Shown: positions 10,889-21,200, counted from the first letter of the stretch. The stretch: DNA of 36,391 nt from Chromera velia (GCA_018398765.1 JAHBMJ010005348.1:35001-71391), one strand, 5' to 3'. The notes: a model not told the origin generated them from the sequence alone. Numbers and translations: made by a program.

Positions 10889-11305
10889 TCAAACTTTCTT
10901 CCTGTTCCTTCCTTGGATCTTCAGAATCAGATTGGAGTCCCCCCCGCCCTCTATGACCACACACTTTCCATTCGCATAGACTCCTGGCAAAGAGACAAAC
11001 TCCGGATTCGCTACTGTGGCGAAGTTGCCGTTCAGCGCAGCTCCAGCCACCAGACCGACGGGAAGAAGCTCAATGGCCAGAACTGCGGCAGTGGTTGCGC
11101 ACAGTCCAGCCACGCAATGACCTGCCGGTTTGGGGTCCGGAGAGTATCTCTGGGAAGCTTTGAGGGTGAACCAGACCTTCCCGCAATCGATGAATACCTC
11201 CTCACCCTGCAGCAAGGTGCGGCGGTAGAGCTCAGCCACTTGGCACAGCTGGACCTCTAGGTCCACCTTGGAGTTGTTCACCACATAAAGCCCACAGTTT
11301 CCCAT
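10889..11305 (-). CDS. Small unknown protein with MGNC N-terminus
   Basis: Single minus-strand frame of 138 aa. The first true ATG is at 11303-11305 (the codon before it is GTG) and the stop is TGA. The protein starts MGNCGLYVVNN. Gly2 is a possible N-myristoylation site and Cys4 a possible palmitoylation site, although the usual Ser/Thr at position 6 is Leu. Residues about 10-60 alternate hydrophobic and polar (LEVQLCQVAELYRRTLL, then GEEVFIDCGKVWFTLKA), suggesting a beta-sandwich. Residues about 65-95 are hydrophobic and Ala/Leu/Val/Gly-rich, possibly membrane-associated. I do not recognise the family. The neighbouring TLDc gene is divergent, so the two may share the 11306-11853 promoter region. 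Coding is likely because the composition is non-repetitive and the start context is clean. Confidence 0.6.
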   Translation of the reverse strand: MGNCGLYVVNNSKVDLEVQLCQVAELYRRTLLQGEEVFIDCGKVWFTLKASQRYSPDPKPAGHCVAGLCATTAAVLAIELLPVGLVAGAALNGNFATVANPEFVSLPGVYANGKCVVIEGGGDSNLILKIQGRNRKKV

Positions 11306-11853
11306 CACTGCTGGCTGTCAGAGTGGACTATCAGAAGATTCAAATCAATGAAGCCGTCTGCCGTCTCCGGTCGCGCTTTTTTCGAACACAGCCGTTGATT
11401 CGTGGAGATTTGTGGACTGCATGTCAGCTTGAGCAGTGAAGGTCTCTTCATTCTTTATTGACTGTCGAAGAGGAGAAGACTCCGAGTCTGAAGTAGACGG
11501 CTTCGTACTTCCAGTATCTTCAATGCATGCAGTTTGGTATGGCGGGCCGGGGAGACATGGGGAGACGGCCGGGGAGACGCGCTATAGACCGTGTGTAATA
11601 GACGACAATTCTTTCCCTGAGTCGCTATACAGCTGCAAGATGATCGACAATATATGAATAAAAAGGTGTGAGAAAGTCATCTAGAAGCCCATAAAGTTCA
11701 TCACATACGTAGACAAGTTGGCATTGGCGCAAGAGGTAGCCACAGTGAGAAGTTTGCTTGAGCGTAGAAGACGGTGGCGTCCATAGTATTTTCCGTCTCC
11801 GTCGTATCTATCTTGGGTCAACTGTCACTCAGCCGGCTGAAGTTTCAGAGAAG
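11306..11853. promoter_or_regulatory. Divergent intergenic/promoter region
   Basis: This 548-base region lies between the minus-strand 138-aa gene and the plus-strand TLDc gene and should hold both 5' ends. The TLDc reading frame is open upstream of its first ATG back to about 11758, so an upstream start or exon is not excluded. It contains TGCATGCA at 11524-11531. Confidence 0.45.
11524..11531. promoter_or_regulatory. TGCATGCA octamer
   Basis: A palindromic TGCATGCA, 219 bases upstream of the minus-strand 138-aa ATG and 323 bases upstream of the TLDc ATG. In apicomplexans this motif is bound by AP2-domain factors. A role here is inferred from its position and from its excess across the window. 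Confidence 0.35.
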
Positions 11854-13167
11854 ATGATGGAATCGTTGAAGCAAATCAGGGAGCTCTGCAAAAAAAATGT
11901 GCAGATCATCTCAAGAATTGAGCAGACAAAGTACATCACCACCTTCTCCTACCAGTTCTCTTGGAGTCCTTCCACAGGGCCTCTCCCTGTCCTCGACCCT
12001 TCTGTCCGAGACCAACCCATCAAAATCCCTCTGCAAGATTTTTTGAACAAATGGACTCTGAAGCCCGACTTCGCCTCTGCCCTCCAGAGCGTCCCTAACG
12101 ATCCCACTGTCGTGTGGGAAGTGGGCGCCTGGTCTGACATGAGAAGTCTCCACCAACGTGTCACCCAAGCCGTCTCCTTCTGGGAGCAGATGGGTGCAAC
12201 AGGAGACAGGGCCAAACAGACCCTCTCCGTGTACCGCTCGAACCTCTCTGTCCTACAGAAAGCTCTGTATGACACTGAGGAGGACACAGTGAGTGAGAGG
12301 TCCCAGCTGAGCGCCTACAAAAAGAAAGCCCAGCAACTAGCCACACAGTTCAACGAAGTGATTGTACACGCCCGAGGTCCTCTTTCTATTCCGACCTCCC
12401 CAGACTTCCACGGCAGCAAAACCGTGGGGGAGGCTCAAGCAAAGCAGCTTGTCGAGTGGTTTGGGTCAGGCTGGCAGCTCCTGTACAGGGTGTCTGAGGA
12501 TGGGGAGCACCCGCAGATCTTTCATGAGCTTTGTGACGGCAAGGGGCCAACGTTGACCATCGGAGTATGGACAAAGACATTTTACGCAGGGACCGAATTG
12601 GTTCAGAGACAGAGGGTTTTGGGTGGCTACACAAGAATCTCCTGGAGGACTCAGCCCCGTCAGGAAGTTGTCAATGACGACGAGTCCTGTCTTTTTGCGA
12701 TTGACGAAGACGATACAGAGGGACAGCTGCAGTCGGCCCTCTTCACAGCGGCAGAGTCCCGACGCCGCTGTCACACGGGGCCGATCATGTCCACTGATGG
12801 GCCTGGGTGGGGGAGGGAATATGTGGACTTCTCCATGGAGTCTGAGCAGATGCCCGCCCTCTTCTTTCTTCAGGAGCCGAAAGTCGACCGGAGAGTTGAC
12901 CGCCGTATTAGTAGCCAGAGAGGTCGCACCTCCGTGGGCCTATTTTATCAAAACAACATCTCCTCCGCCTATGTCAAAGTCACACCGGAAAATCACCCCG
13001 GCATCGATGGGTGTTTGTCTAGGTGGCCGGAATGGCCGATCGATGTGGAAGTCTACGGACGTGTTACCACCGCCCCCCCTGTTCGGACCCGAGAGAGAGA
13101 GAATGAGCCGGCGAGCAGCGCCTCAGCTGCCAGCAGTTCGGGAAGGACCAGAGGGAAAGCGGCTTGA
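11854..13167 (+). CDS. TLDc-domain protein
   Basis: Intronless frame of 437 aa from the first ATG (a second ATG follows at once) to TGA. Residues about 205-400 carry TLDc hallmarks: GWQLLYRVSEDG (207-218), then FHELCDGKGPTLTI (223-236), LGGYTRISW (256-264), CLFAI (279-283) and GPGWGREYVDFSM (316-328). This order matches the TLDc fold (the LLY..S.DG, FH..CD.KGPTL and GGYT..SW motifs). The first 170 residues are helical and may form coiled coil (about 110-170). The C-terminal 35 residues are Ser/Ala/Arg-rich and disordered. TLDc proteins in animals act in oxidative-stress resistance and bind V-ATPase. In protists they are diverse, so the exact role is open. The opposite-strand frames here are shadows. 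Confidence 0.82.
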   Translation: MMESLKQIRELCKKNVQIISRIEQTKYITTFSYQFSWSPSTGPLPVLDPSVRDQPIKIPLQDFLNKWTLKPDFASALQSVPNDPTVVWEVGAWSDMRSLHQRVTQAVSFWEQMGATGDRAKQTLSVYRSNLSVLQKALYDTEEDTVSERSQLSAYKKKAQQLATQFNEVIVHARGPLSIPTSPDFHGSKTVGEAQAKQLVEWFGSGWQLLYRVSEDGEHPQIFHELCDGKGPTLTIGVWTKTFYAGTELVQRQRVLGGYTRISWRTQPRQEVVNDDESCLFAIDEDDTEGQLQSALFTAAESRRRCHTGPIMSTDGPGWGREYVDFSMESEQMPALFFLQEPKVDRRVDRRISSQRGRTSVGLFYQNNISSAYVKVTPENHPGIDGCLSRWPEWPIDVEVYGRVTTAPPVRTRERENEPASSASAASSSGRTRGKAA

Positions 13168-13972
13168 AGAAGAAAATGGACAGAGGGGAAAGACCACATA
13201 TGGAAAGGAATGGGCGGGAGTGAAAACATGTCGGAATCAGCAAAAGGAGGCGAACAGGGATCAAGAGGGTCGGTTCTCTTCTTTTCTTTTGATGAGTGCG
13301 TGATCTTGCTTCGATTCATTTCCGTTTGTCAGTCAGTCACTCAGTCAGGGCAGGAGAGGGTGAGGAAGGCAAACCATCAGTCCCTGTGGGCCTGACAACC
13401 GAAAGAAGAACAAAAACAGGACTCCTGGTTACCACCCCCAGGTCGCCAGAAGAATGCATGGCAGGCAGGAATAAGAACTTTTTGATTCGGCCCAAAAACA
13501 TCAGATCAGCATGTCTAAAAAGAGACCGCCTGACAGGTCCACGGAATGCAGCGAGACAGCGGAGAGGAATCAGTTGGGTTGCTTCTGAAGGACAGCCAGA
13601 TGTTGCTTGGGTGCTGCAGACCTGCTGTCTTGCAGTGTTGTCTGTTTGGAGAGATCTCACGGCCTTAGAAAGACTTGCCAGCATTATGCCAGCATTGCTC
13701 TTCTTCTGATTGACTGCATAGAGATGAAGTTCGTCATTCTATTTCGAGACAGGCGCTTTTCGATTGAATAATCTCTGCATGCGATTTGCCTTTTTTTGCA
13801 TCGAGAAGTTCAATCAATGTATTTTGAGAAGCAGATCGAGGGAGGGCAATGCGAACAGGCAAAAGGCGTTTTGACTGTGAATGCTGTGCTGAGCTGGCCT
13901 TTCTTTTTGTATCTGCATGATCCTTGATTCAGAAAAGCGTGAAAGGGAGAACGAATATCAAGTTCTTGCATG
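13168..13972. other. Intergenic region 3' of the TLDc gene
   Basis: Holds the presumed TLDc 3' UTR. CAGTCAGTCACTCAGTCAG is a short tandem run near 13330. Frames of 115-226 aa overlap it on both strands without recognisable domains; the longest just continues a shadow of the TLDc gene. No gene is supported. Confidence 0.5.
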
Positions 13973-14336
13973 TAGGTGAGGAGGATGTTTGGTTTTTGCA
14001 TTCCGAAAGAGGAATGTGGGGTGAACATAGGTGAGGAGGATGTTTGGTTTTTGTATTCTGAAAGAGGAATGTGGGGTGAACATAGGTGAGGAGGATGTTT
14101 GGTTTTTGCATTCCGAAAGAGGAATGTGGGGTGAACATAGGTGAGGAGGATGTTTGGTTTTTGCATTCCGAAAGAGGAATGTGGGGTGGACGTAGGTGAG
14201 GAGGATGTTTGGTTTTTGCATTCCGAAAGAGGAATGTGGGGTGAACATAGGTGAGGAGGATGTTTGGGTTTTGCATTCGATCCGAAAGAGGAATGTGGTG
14301 TGAATGTAGGCAAAGAGGATGTTTGGGTTTTGCATT
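13973..14336. repeat. 55-bp minisatellite, about 6.5 copies
   Basis: The word GAGGATGTTT recurs at 13981, 14036, 14091, 14146, 14201 and 14256 (exact 55-base spacing). It recurs once more at 14315, where a GATC insertion lengthens the last unit to 59. Each unit contains TTTTTGCATTCCGAAAGAGG and a GTGGGGTGAACATAG-like tail. Copies are nearly identical. On the minus strand all three frames stay open, because 55 is not a multiple of three and each frame visits the same unit in three registers. These frames are repeat artefacts. Confidence 0.95.
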
Positions 14337-14839
14337 ATTATAAGAGTGAACGATGATTAATGATGATTCCGTCGTATTTAAAAGAGAATATAAGTAGGTA
14401 TGAACCTAGGTATGATTCGGCGTATGAACCATGAATTGAGTGTTTGTCACTGTTTGATCACCGAATCAATTGATTACAATCATTAATTTCATACTAGGTG
14501 CCTTTCCGCCTAGCTTCCCGCTATGCCAATGATATAGTATAATACAGTCAACTAGACAGTCAATCCGTCCGATTACGTCCGAGCCCTAGTCCGAGTTGCC
14601 AAAGCGATTAAAGTTGTAATTAATTAAACTTTGAATTCTTAGATATAGAAATTTTGCTACCGGGCCGCGAACTTCGGCGCGAACGCTCGAAACCAGACTT
14701 TAAATAACTTTAAATATATAAGCTGGTATAAAAGCTTAGGTAAAAGCCATTTTTTAAATTCATGCAGTTAATGATACAGGTTCAATTATGTAGCATGTTA
14801 TGATTCTATCTGCTCTGGTCTTACTGCATTTTCCGTATT
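14337..14839. other. AT-rich spacer
   Basis: AT-rich DNA with stops in every frame. A GC-rich patch near 14660-14690 (GGGCCGCGAACTTCGGCGCG) resembles the GC palindromes inside the element at 14840-15047. No gene is seen. Confidence 0.5.
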
Positions 14840-15047
14840 TGCAACCCCCCTGACACTTCAGTCTGTCTTAAAATAGATTTTTTAATGCTGGCCGCGCCTG
14901 CGGCGCGGTTCTTTCAAGACTGTCTGAGCCTTCCACAAAAAATTTAAGTGTACTTTATTTTGGCCACACCTGCGGCACAGACGTTTCAAGTCTGGCCGCG
15001 CCTACGGCGTGGCGTTTCAAATTTACTGGAGTGTCAAGGGGGTTGCA
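14840..15047. mobile_element. Candidate inverted-repeat (MITE-like) element
   Basis: An 18-base terminal inverted repeat matches at 17 of 18 positions: TGCAACCCCCCTGACACT at 14840-14857 and its complement at 15030-15047. The 208-base body holds three short GC-rich near-palindromes: GGCCGCGCCTGCGGCGCGG at 14890, GGCCACACCTGCGGCAC at 14962 and GGCCGCGCCTACGGCGTGG at 14994. They are spaced by AT-rich DNA with TTTCAAG/TTTCAAA repeats. No protein and no clear target duplication. It could be a non-autonomous DNA transposon or a structured RNA/regulatory locus. Confidence 0.5.
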
Positions 15048-15482
15048 TTTGCGAAACAGTGTTTCGAATTCCTTTGGTTTTGCATCTAGTAATTACGAAT
15101 TTTAGACAATTAGTTCGTTGAACTTCTTTCGAACCTTTTTTTAACTTATTTTACATGTACAACAAAACTGCCTCATGCATTGCAGCTAAACGCTAGAAGC
15201 CTAAAAATAAGCCGATATAGAAATAGCATTGCATGATGGCCTATAGACCGATTAATAATAATAATAATAATAATAATAGCGTATGATGATGATGATGATT
15301 TTAGTAATCTGATAAAGAGTCTTAAAGACTGTATAATAAGGATTGATCTAGGGACTCGGATTGACTGCCAGTGAGTCCTTGACCATACATTCCACCTAGG
15401 CGTCACGTCAGGCTGACTTATGGAGGTGTTGCTCGTTCATTCCCTTTTTGAATATCCTACAATTCAAGTCTTTTTCAATCAT
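15048..15482. other. Spacer with TAA and GAT microsatellites
   Basis: Contains a TAA run (15252-15279) followed at once by a GAT run (about 15283-15300). It probably includes the 3' UTR of the minus-strand EGF gene ending at 15483. No gene is seen. Confidence 0.6.
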
Positions 15483-17579
15483 TCAACATTCGTCGTCGCT
15501 TTCCTCTTCTTCAACCTCACCATCTCCTGACGACTCTTCTCTTCCACTGAGGCCGATCGAGGGAAGAGGAGGGGCAGAGCCGAACAAACCGTCAAAAAGG
15601 GACAACACACGACGACCCCCAAAGCGGGATCTCCGACTCCGACCCACGCACTCATACCCCCCTTCAGTATTTTTGCAACAGGGACGCAGGAATCGGCCAC
15701 AGAGCGTTTGGCCATTTGCCTTCGCCTCTGCGCACTCATCTACGTCAACGCACTGAGACTCCTCCGTCCACCTCCATCCCTTCTCACAAGAACAAGCGTA
15801 CGTCCCCTCTGAGTTAGTACAGATTCCGTGGGTGCCGCACACACCCTCGTTCCCCCCTCCCTCCACGCACTCATCAATGTCGGAGCACGTCTGTTGATCC
15901 AGACCGAGACGGAATCCATCGGGGCATGAACAGACGGCAAACGCGCCCTCTGCAGATGTCGCAGTGGCGCAGACATGCGAACACGGACCCTTGCCGTCAT
16001 TGGCAACACACGCGTCCGCATCACACGTCTTCCCGTCCACATTCATCGTATACCCAGGCATGCACTCACACCTGAAGGAGCCCAACTCGTTTATGCACCC
16101 CTGGCTGCATCCTCCATTTCCATCAGCGCACTCATTCACGTCCTCACACCCTTCACTTCCATCCTCCTTCGGCTCCCACCCTGTCTTACAAGTACACTCA
16201 TAGGTCCCCTCCAAGTTCCCACACACCTCTCCCTCCCCCACGCATACATTTCGGGTCTCGCATTCATTCTCGTCCACACACGAACTCTCCCAGGGGTCTG
16301 AAGGATCGATGATGTACCCGGTCGGACACGTGCACTTAAACGAACCGTTAGTGTTCTCACACCCGTGCTCACACAACTCAGTACCCGCCCCTCCTTCCAT
16401 GCACTCATCCACATCCACGCAGGCACTCCCTGCCTCGGCTACTGCGAAGCCCTGAGCACACTCACAGTTGAAACTGCCCTCTGTGTCCACGCACGTCTCA
16501 GACCCGTCAGCTGTACTGCAAGTATGAGCTCCCGTTTGGCACTCATTGATGTTCGCACACGCCGTGGCAGCCCCATTTGGGTTTCCCACAGGCGGCACGG
16601 GCATGAATCCCGTCTCGCACTCACAAAAGAACGATCCATCGGTGTTCACACAACTCTGTTCACAGTTCCCCCTACCCTCATTCGCCTCACATTCATTCAC
16701 ATCGGCACACGCGAACCCATTGGACTCTAACGAGAACCCCGCACCACAAGAACAGGCAAAGGAGCCTTCAGTGTTCGTACACTCTTGCTCGCATGTGTCT
16801 CTGTTCTGAACGCACTCGTCCACGTCCGCACAAGTGTGGAGATCCTGACCGAGAACGTAACCAGGGTCGCAGAGACACACGTACCCAGGGCTGTAATCAA
16901 TACAGTCATGGGCACATCTAGGCGGCTCCAGGGCACACTCATTGATGTTCGTGCACCCAGTACCGCCGCGCTCTACGCTCTTCCCATCCCCCTCAAACCC
17001 TTGAATGCACTCGCAAGTAGGAACAGCGTCGATACCTGCAGTGATCCAGCCTGCAAAGCTGTCCATGTTCCCATCAGGAGTTGCATCTGAACTGCAAATT
17101 GCGTTTTGGTCACAGTAATCTTCCATGACGCAACACAGGCCTTGAGTGTCGAGATTGCAATCTGTCGGTGTTCCCTGTTGCACAGGTTGCTGTTGCTGTG
17201 TCGCGGTGATCGTGTTCGTCGGTTGTTGCTGCTGCGGTGCTTGGGTAGATCCTCCTGTAGCGCCCCCAACAATCGAAGGGAAGATGCTAGCGGCATTTCC
17301 AGCAATTGCGGCTCCTGTTTGAGTCTCACTTGTTGGAGTGCTGCTGCCTCCACCCTGTACCTGTTGCACAAACGCTGCCACCTCTGCAGCACTGCCAAGA
17401 GCGTTGGCACTGTTACCAAGCGAACTGGCCTGCTCATTGCCTGTCTTCTGCCCATATGCAGTGGCTACCTGACCAAAACCCTTAGCAAAAGCCGCCACCG
17501 TGGCAGCATCAGGCTGCGCTCCCACACCCTGAAGGAATGGAGACAACATGAACAACACACGCAAGAAAGTTTCGCCCAT
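15483..17579 (-). CDS. Secreted multi-EGF (calcium-binding EGF) protein
   Basis: Intronless minus-strand gene of 698 aa. I chose the ATG at 17577-17579 because it begins a good signal peptide (MGETFLRVLFMLSPF, then LQGVGA|Q); an in-frame ATG at 17658-17660 would put 27 residues in front of it. After an Ala/Gly/Gln-rich region (about 22-138) come one EGF-like module (about 140-210) and about ten calcium-binding EGF modules. These begin with [D/N]x[D/N]EC at residues 212, 252, 293, 343, 389, 435, 480, 522 (degenerate DADAC), 567 and 612. Most contain the NTxGSFxCxC pattern for beta-hydroxylation and Ca binding. The tail has a basic stretch (RSRRSRFGGRR) and an acidic end (EEEESDDEC). No transmembrane helix or GPI signal is visible. 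It is probably an extracellular matrix, wall or adhesion protein. The lack of introns contrasts with the split neighbours. Confidence 0.87.
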   Translation of the reverse strand: MGETFLRVLFMLSPFLQGVGAQPDAATVAAFAKGFGQVATAYGQKTGNEQASSLGNSANALGSAAEVAAFVQQVQGGGSSTPTSETQTGAAIAGNAASIFPSIVGGATGGSTQAPQQQQPTNTITATQQQQPVQQGTPTDCNLDTQGLCCVMEDYCDQNAICSSDATPDGNMDSFAGWITAGIDAVPTCECIQGFEGDGKSVERGGTGCTNINECALEPPRCAHDCIDYSPGYVCLCDPGYVLGQDLHTCADVDECVQNRDTCEQECTNTEGSFACSCGAGFSLESNGFACADVNECEANEGRGNCEQSCVNTDGSFFCECETGFMPVPPVGNPNGAATACANINECQTGAHTCSTADGSETCVDTEGSFNCECAQGFAVAEAGSACVDVDECMEGGAGTELCEHGCENTNGSFKCTCPTGYIIDPSDPWESSCVDENECETRNVCVGEGEVCGNLEGTYECTCKTGWEPKEDGSEGCEDVNECADGNGGCSQGCINELGSFRCECMPGYTMNVDGKTCDADACVANDGKGPCSHVCATATSAEGAFAVCSCPDGFRLGLDQQTCSDIDECVEGGGNEGVCGTHGICTNSEGTYACSCEKGWRWTEESQCVDVDECAEAKANGQTLCGRFLRPCCKNTEGGYECVGRSRRSRFGGRRVLSLFDGLFGSAPPLPSIGLSGREESSGDGEVEEEESDDEC

Positions 17580-18274
17580 CTTGGAAATACGAAACGATCG
17601 AAAAGCCGCTGTCTTTCCCAGTGCGTTTTCGGTTGAGCTACCACAATTTGTACCTTTCATACTGCACCTCCTGGTGTACAAACCGCTAGGTCAGTCAATT
17701 AAGTACGTTTCTGTGTGTTGTTCGAATCTGCGAAGTGATTCTGTGTTGCTTCGATTTCTTATAGCCGAATAATGCATGCAGAGCCGATTTTCTGCCGGGA
17801 CCCTGTAGGACCCCGGACTAAAATGCGTGCAAATGCCCTCTGCGCGGGCCCCCCCGGAAATCATTTGGGTGGTTGCCTGGGCCCACAATGGCCCACAAGG
17901 TAAGGCAACGCACTGAGGATTCATACAGAGCTGCTCCACGAACTTCTAGCTGTTTGAAGCCTAGCTGCTTCAAATTCTTCGTGCTTCATCTGGGCCTTCT
18001 GAAGTGTGCAGACTAAATCTTCTGGCTGTCTACTTGCTGGTCTCAGAAGACGTACCGTTCCTGTTGGCATTTGTTCATGTGAGCACAATTTCTTGTCTCT
18101 ATCCAACCGGAGCTTCGGATCTGTTGTTCACTCCTTGAATCTTTCCGGCTGGATACTCACGTAATTCCATTCGAAGTGAGAAGGCGCAAGCTGTCTTTGC
18201 ATAGGGCAGCGCTGCACTTCTCTGTATTTGCAGTCTAGGAGGGCGCAGAAAGGTGTGGATTTCTGCGTGAGAAA
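17580..18274. promoter_or_regulatory. Divergent promoter region between EGF and PP2C genes
   Basis: A 695-base head-to-head spacer that must carry both 5' ends. It contains TGCATGCA at 17773-17780 and a GC-rich patch with GGGCCCCCCCGG and TGGGCCCA near 17845-17890. No core promoter element can be named with confidence. Confidence 0.5.
17773..17780. promoter_or_regulatory. TGCATGCA octamer
   Basis: Lies 194 bases upstream of the EGF-gene ATG and about 500 bases upstream of the PP2C ATG. The function is inferred from apicomplexan AP2 biology and is unproven here. Confidence 0.35.
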
Positions 18275-21200
18275 ATGGGGAATTGTGCGAATTCGCCTCT
18301 GGATAATCCGGATAACCCCGGAGTATCTCCGAACGAACAGGTGATACTGCCAGAGAGTCCGGTCCTGAAACACCGGCTCTCAGCATTTGCAGTGGAGGCA
18401 AGAAGAAACTCTCGCTTGGCTGTGTCTGGAGTACTGGGAGAGGCGAAGCAATCAGGCGGAGATGTAAGTTGTTTGCTCGTGCCTGTCTCTCAGCACCCTC
18501 GGTGTGCATACACGTGTGTGTCCCTGTCGTCGCCTTCCAATACTCAGAAAAGGCGCATTGATGTTCCCGTCTGTGTGAACCCACGTGGTTCTCTCTTGCT
18601 GACGCCCACCCTCTGCTTTCTTGCCGGGTCATTTGTTTCCCCCCATGAATTACGGTCTGCCTTTAGTCTGTTGTCCTCTGTGGTCCCCTCGTCTGTCTTC
18701 TCCGACATGACACCCGTGCTGTCTCCAGTCTCCGTCTGCCCAGGTTGATTCCTCCAGACCCCCAGTCACCTTGCACAAGCGGCAGAGTGTGGTTGCGGGG
18801 CTTTCTTTGAGTGTGTGAATGACCTCAACTGACCTGTCCCAGTCCTCGAGCGGGGAGACGGGAAGCTCTATGCTCTTGCGCTGTGTAGACTGGGTACAAC
18901 GATTATGGATACCGCCTTTGTCTACCTGGATGTTTTCTTTTCTCATTCATTGTTTGCTGCAGAGAAAACTGACTTCCCTGGGAGGCCTCGAAAACGAGAC
19001 GGAACTGCATGAGCTTGGCATAGGGTTTGTCTGCCAAAAGGGAATGAAGCCGTTGTCGCCGAACCAGGATGACTTCAGTGTGATCAGGTCAGGGGGGGTG
19101 CGGACCAAGTGCACAAGCATGAATTTAAAAAAAACAAGCGATATGACTTTCATGAAGCTGCTCAATGTCTGGAAACTACGGGGTGACAGTGTGACTCTGT
19201 TTTTCTTTTCCCATCCCTCACTCACTACAGTGCTTTCTGTCCGTGTCTTTTTCCTTGACTTCACTTCACATCCAGAGGAAAGGACAGCAATCGAGGGTCT
19301 CTCGACCTCAGTTTTGTACGTCTTGCGTTTGGTGTGTCTCTGCACAGTGAATTGACCGATTGACTGACTGAGTATCAGACTGAACGAACAAATGACTGAC
19401 CCTGCCCGCCTGCCTGACTACAGGATCAAGACCAACGACGGGGGTTCCGTTGGCCTCTACGCTGTGTACGACGGCCACGGCCCGGGAGGGCACCAGGTAT
19501 CGAACTTCGTCCAGAAGACGATTCCTGAGGTCCTAAAGGAGGAGGCAGACCTAGCATCAGATCCCTCAAGTGCCCTCTCCAGAGCTTTCCAGAGGGTGGG
19601 TCAGTCAGTGGGGAGCAGGGAGGGAGGGAAGAATGGAAGCATGGAAGGCAATGATTATCCTCGCTGTTGTCTCTGTCAATCGGTGTGCTTTCTTGAACAT
19701 CCCTCCTTTTGTTTTTTGAATCTCTCTCCGTCTGGGCGGGCACTTCGCGCGGCTGAATTTGTTGTGTGAGGACATGGGGAGCGAGGGAGGTTTCTGGACA
19801 GAGCGTTCGTTCGTTCTGTTTGCTGAAGAAGGACACGATGAAGGGCATCCGCGTGTACAATTGGTTGTTTGCATTCTGTCCGTCAGTCCGTCCGTCCGTC
19901 TGCTTGATTGCCTTCCTGCCTGCAGGCCCAAACTCTTCTCGAGAGAGAAGCGATGCAGAAGGGCTTCGATGTGCAGATGTCTGGATGCACTGCGACTGTG
20001 GTTCTCCACATCGATTTCCTCTCGGGCGACTTCACTGAGGAGGGCGTGGCAGCGGCTTCACAAGCAATGGCAGTGTCTGCCGAGGCAACCGGAGAAAAAG
20101 CTGAAGAAGGGGGGGAAGGGACTGATGGGGTGATTGGGAAGATGCCGACCGGAACTAGGGATGAGCCGGGAAAACGATTTTTGGGGGTGCTGGGAGGGGG
20201 GAAAAGAAAGCCCGGGGGGGCAGGGGGGACCAAGACGAATGCACGGGGCCGGTTGGTGATAGGACACGTGGGCGATTCGCGTGCCGTTCTCATCAACAAG
20301 GGCAAAAAGAGTCAGTGTGTTAGTCAGGCAGGTTGTGAGCTTGCTTTTACCTCCATTGAGGAAAAGTCTCTGCCTGTGAGGCTGTCTGTCTGCGTGTCAC
20401 GTAACCATGTTCCCATTTTCTTTCAAGAGTGCCCTTTTCTCCTTTCCTCGGTCTCCCATTCTTTCGATCTCTCTTCTTGTTGCACGTAGGAGCACAGATA
20501 GAGCAAGTTGAGAAGACAATGGAGAAGAACGAAGTAGGGCCTCTTGTCTCCCTTTCTGTCTTGGAATGCTGCGAAGTGACGGAAAAGAAAGGGAAAACGA
20601 AACAAAAAAGAAAAAAAAAACAGAAGAGGCCAAAGAAACGGTCGGGATGCCTGAATGTCTGGGTAGTCGAATCGGTCAGTAAAGTCAGAGAAATGAATAT
20701 GTTATCTTCGAATTGTTTCATCATCAGGTGGTCTGTAAGAGAGCGTGTATGCATGAATGAATGAATAAATGAGTGACTGCAGAAGGAGAATTCAAAGCCA
20801 GAGACCTGACCAAGGACCACAACTGCAAGAGAGAGGACGAGAGGAAACGATGCCAAGATGCAGGTTCGCCTCCTCAAAGAACCAAGAAAGAGTTTTCATG
20901 CACTCAGAGAGAGGGAGACAGTTGCAGCGATTTCAATTCCGTCCAAAGTGCAGGAGATGGTGTCCTTTGTGTTCCATTCAGTTCTGAGACAAACACTGCT
21001 CTCTCGACCAAACCGATTTCGAGTGTACTTTTGAAATTTCAACCCGGACATCCGTCGTTTGATGGAATGAGCGACAAGAACGCGAGCAAGCTCTTCGAAA
21101 TGAATATCCGTTTTCTTCTCCCCTGCCCACCCCTCCTTTAATCATCATGTTCCCCCTCCTGACCTACCCCACTTTTTTAAATTCCTGCAGGCGCAGAACT

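Noticed and set aside
13810-14335. Three overlapping minus frames of 115-167 aa
   Set aside because: All come from the 55-bp minisatellite; the same unit read in three registers.
13973-14336. CRISPR-like array
   Set aside because: Units are directly adjacent with no unique spacers; this is a minisatellite in a eukaryotic genome.
15964-17772. Plus-strand frames of 74-176 aa opposite the EGF gene
   Set aside because: Antisense shadows of the cysteine-patterned minus-strand gene.
18099-18632. Minus-strand frame of 177 aa
   Set aside because: Opposite PP2C exon 1 and its intron; no domain, while the plus strand closes as a full phosphatase.
20347-20877. Minus-strand frame of 176 aa
   Set aside because: Opposite a PP2C intron and exon; the Phe/Ser-rich composition comes from an A-rich intron.
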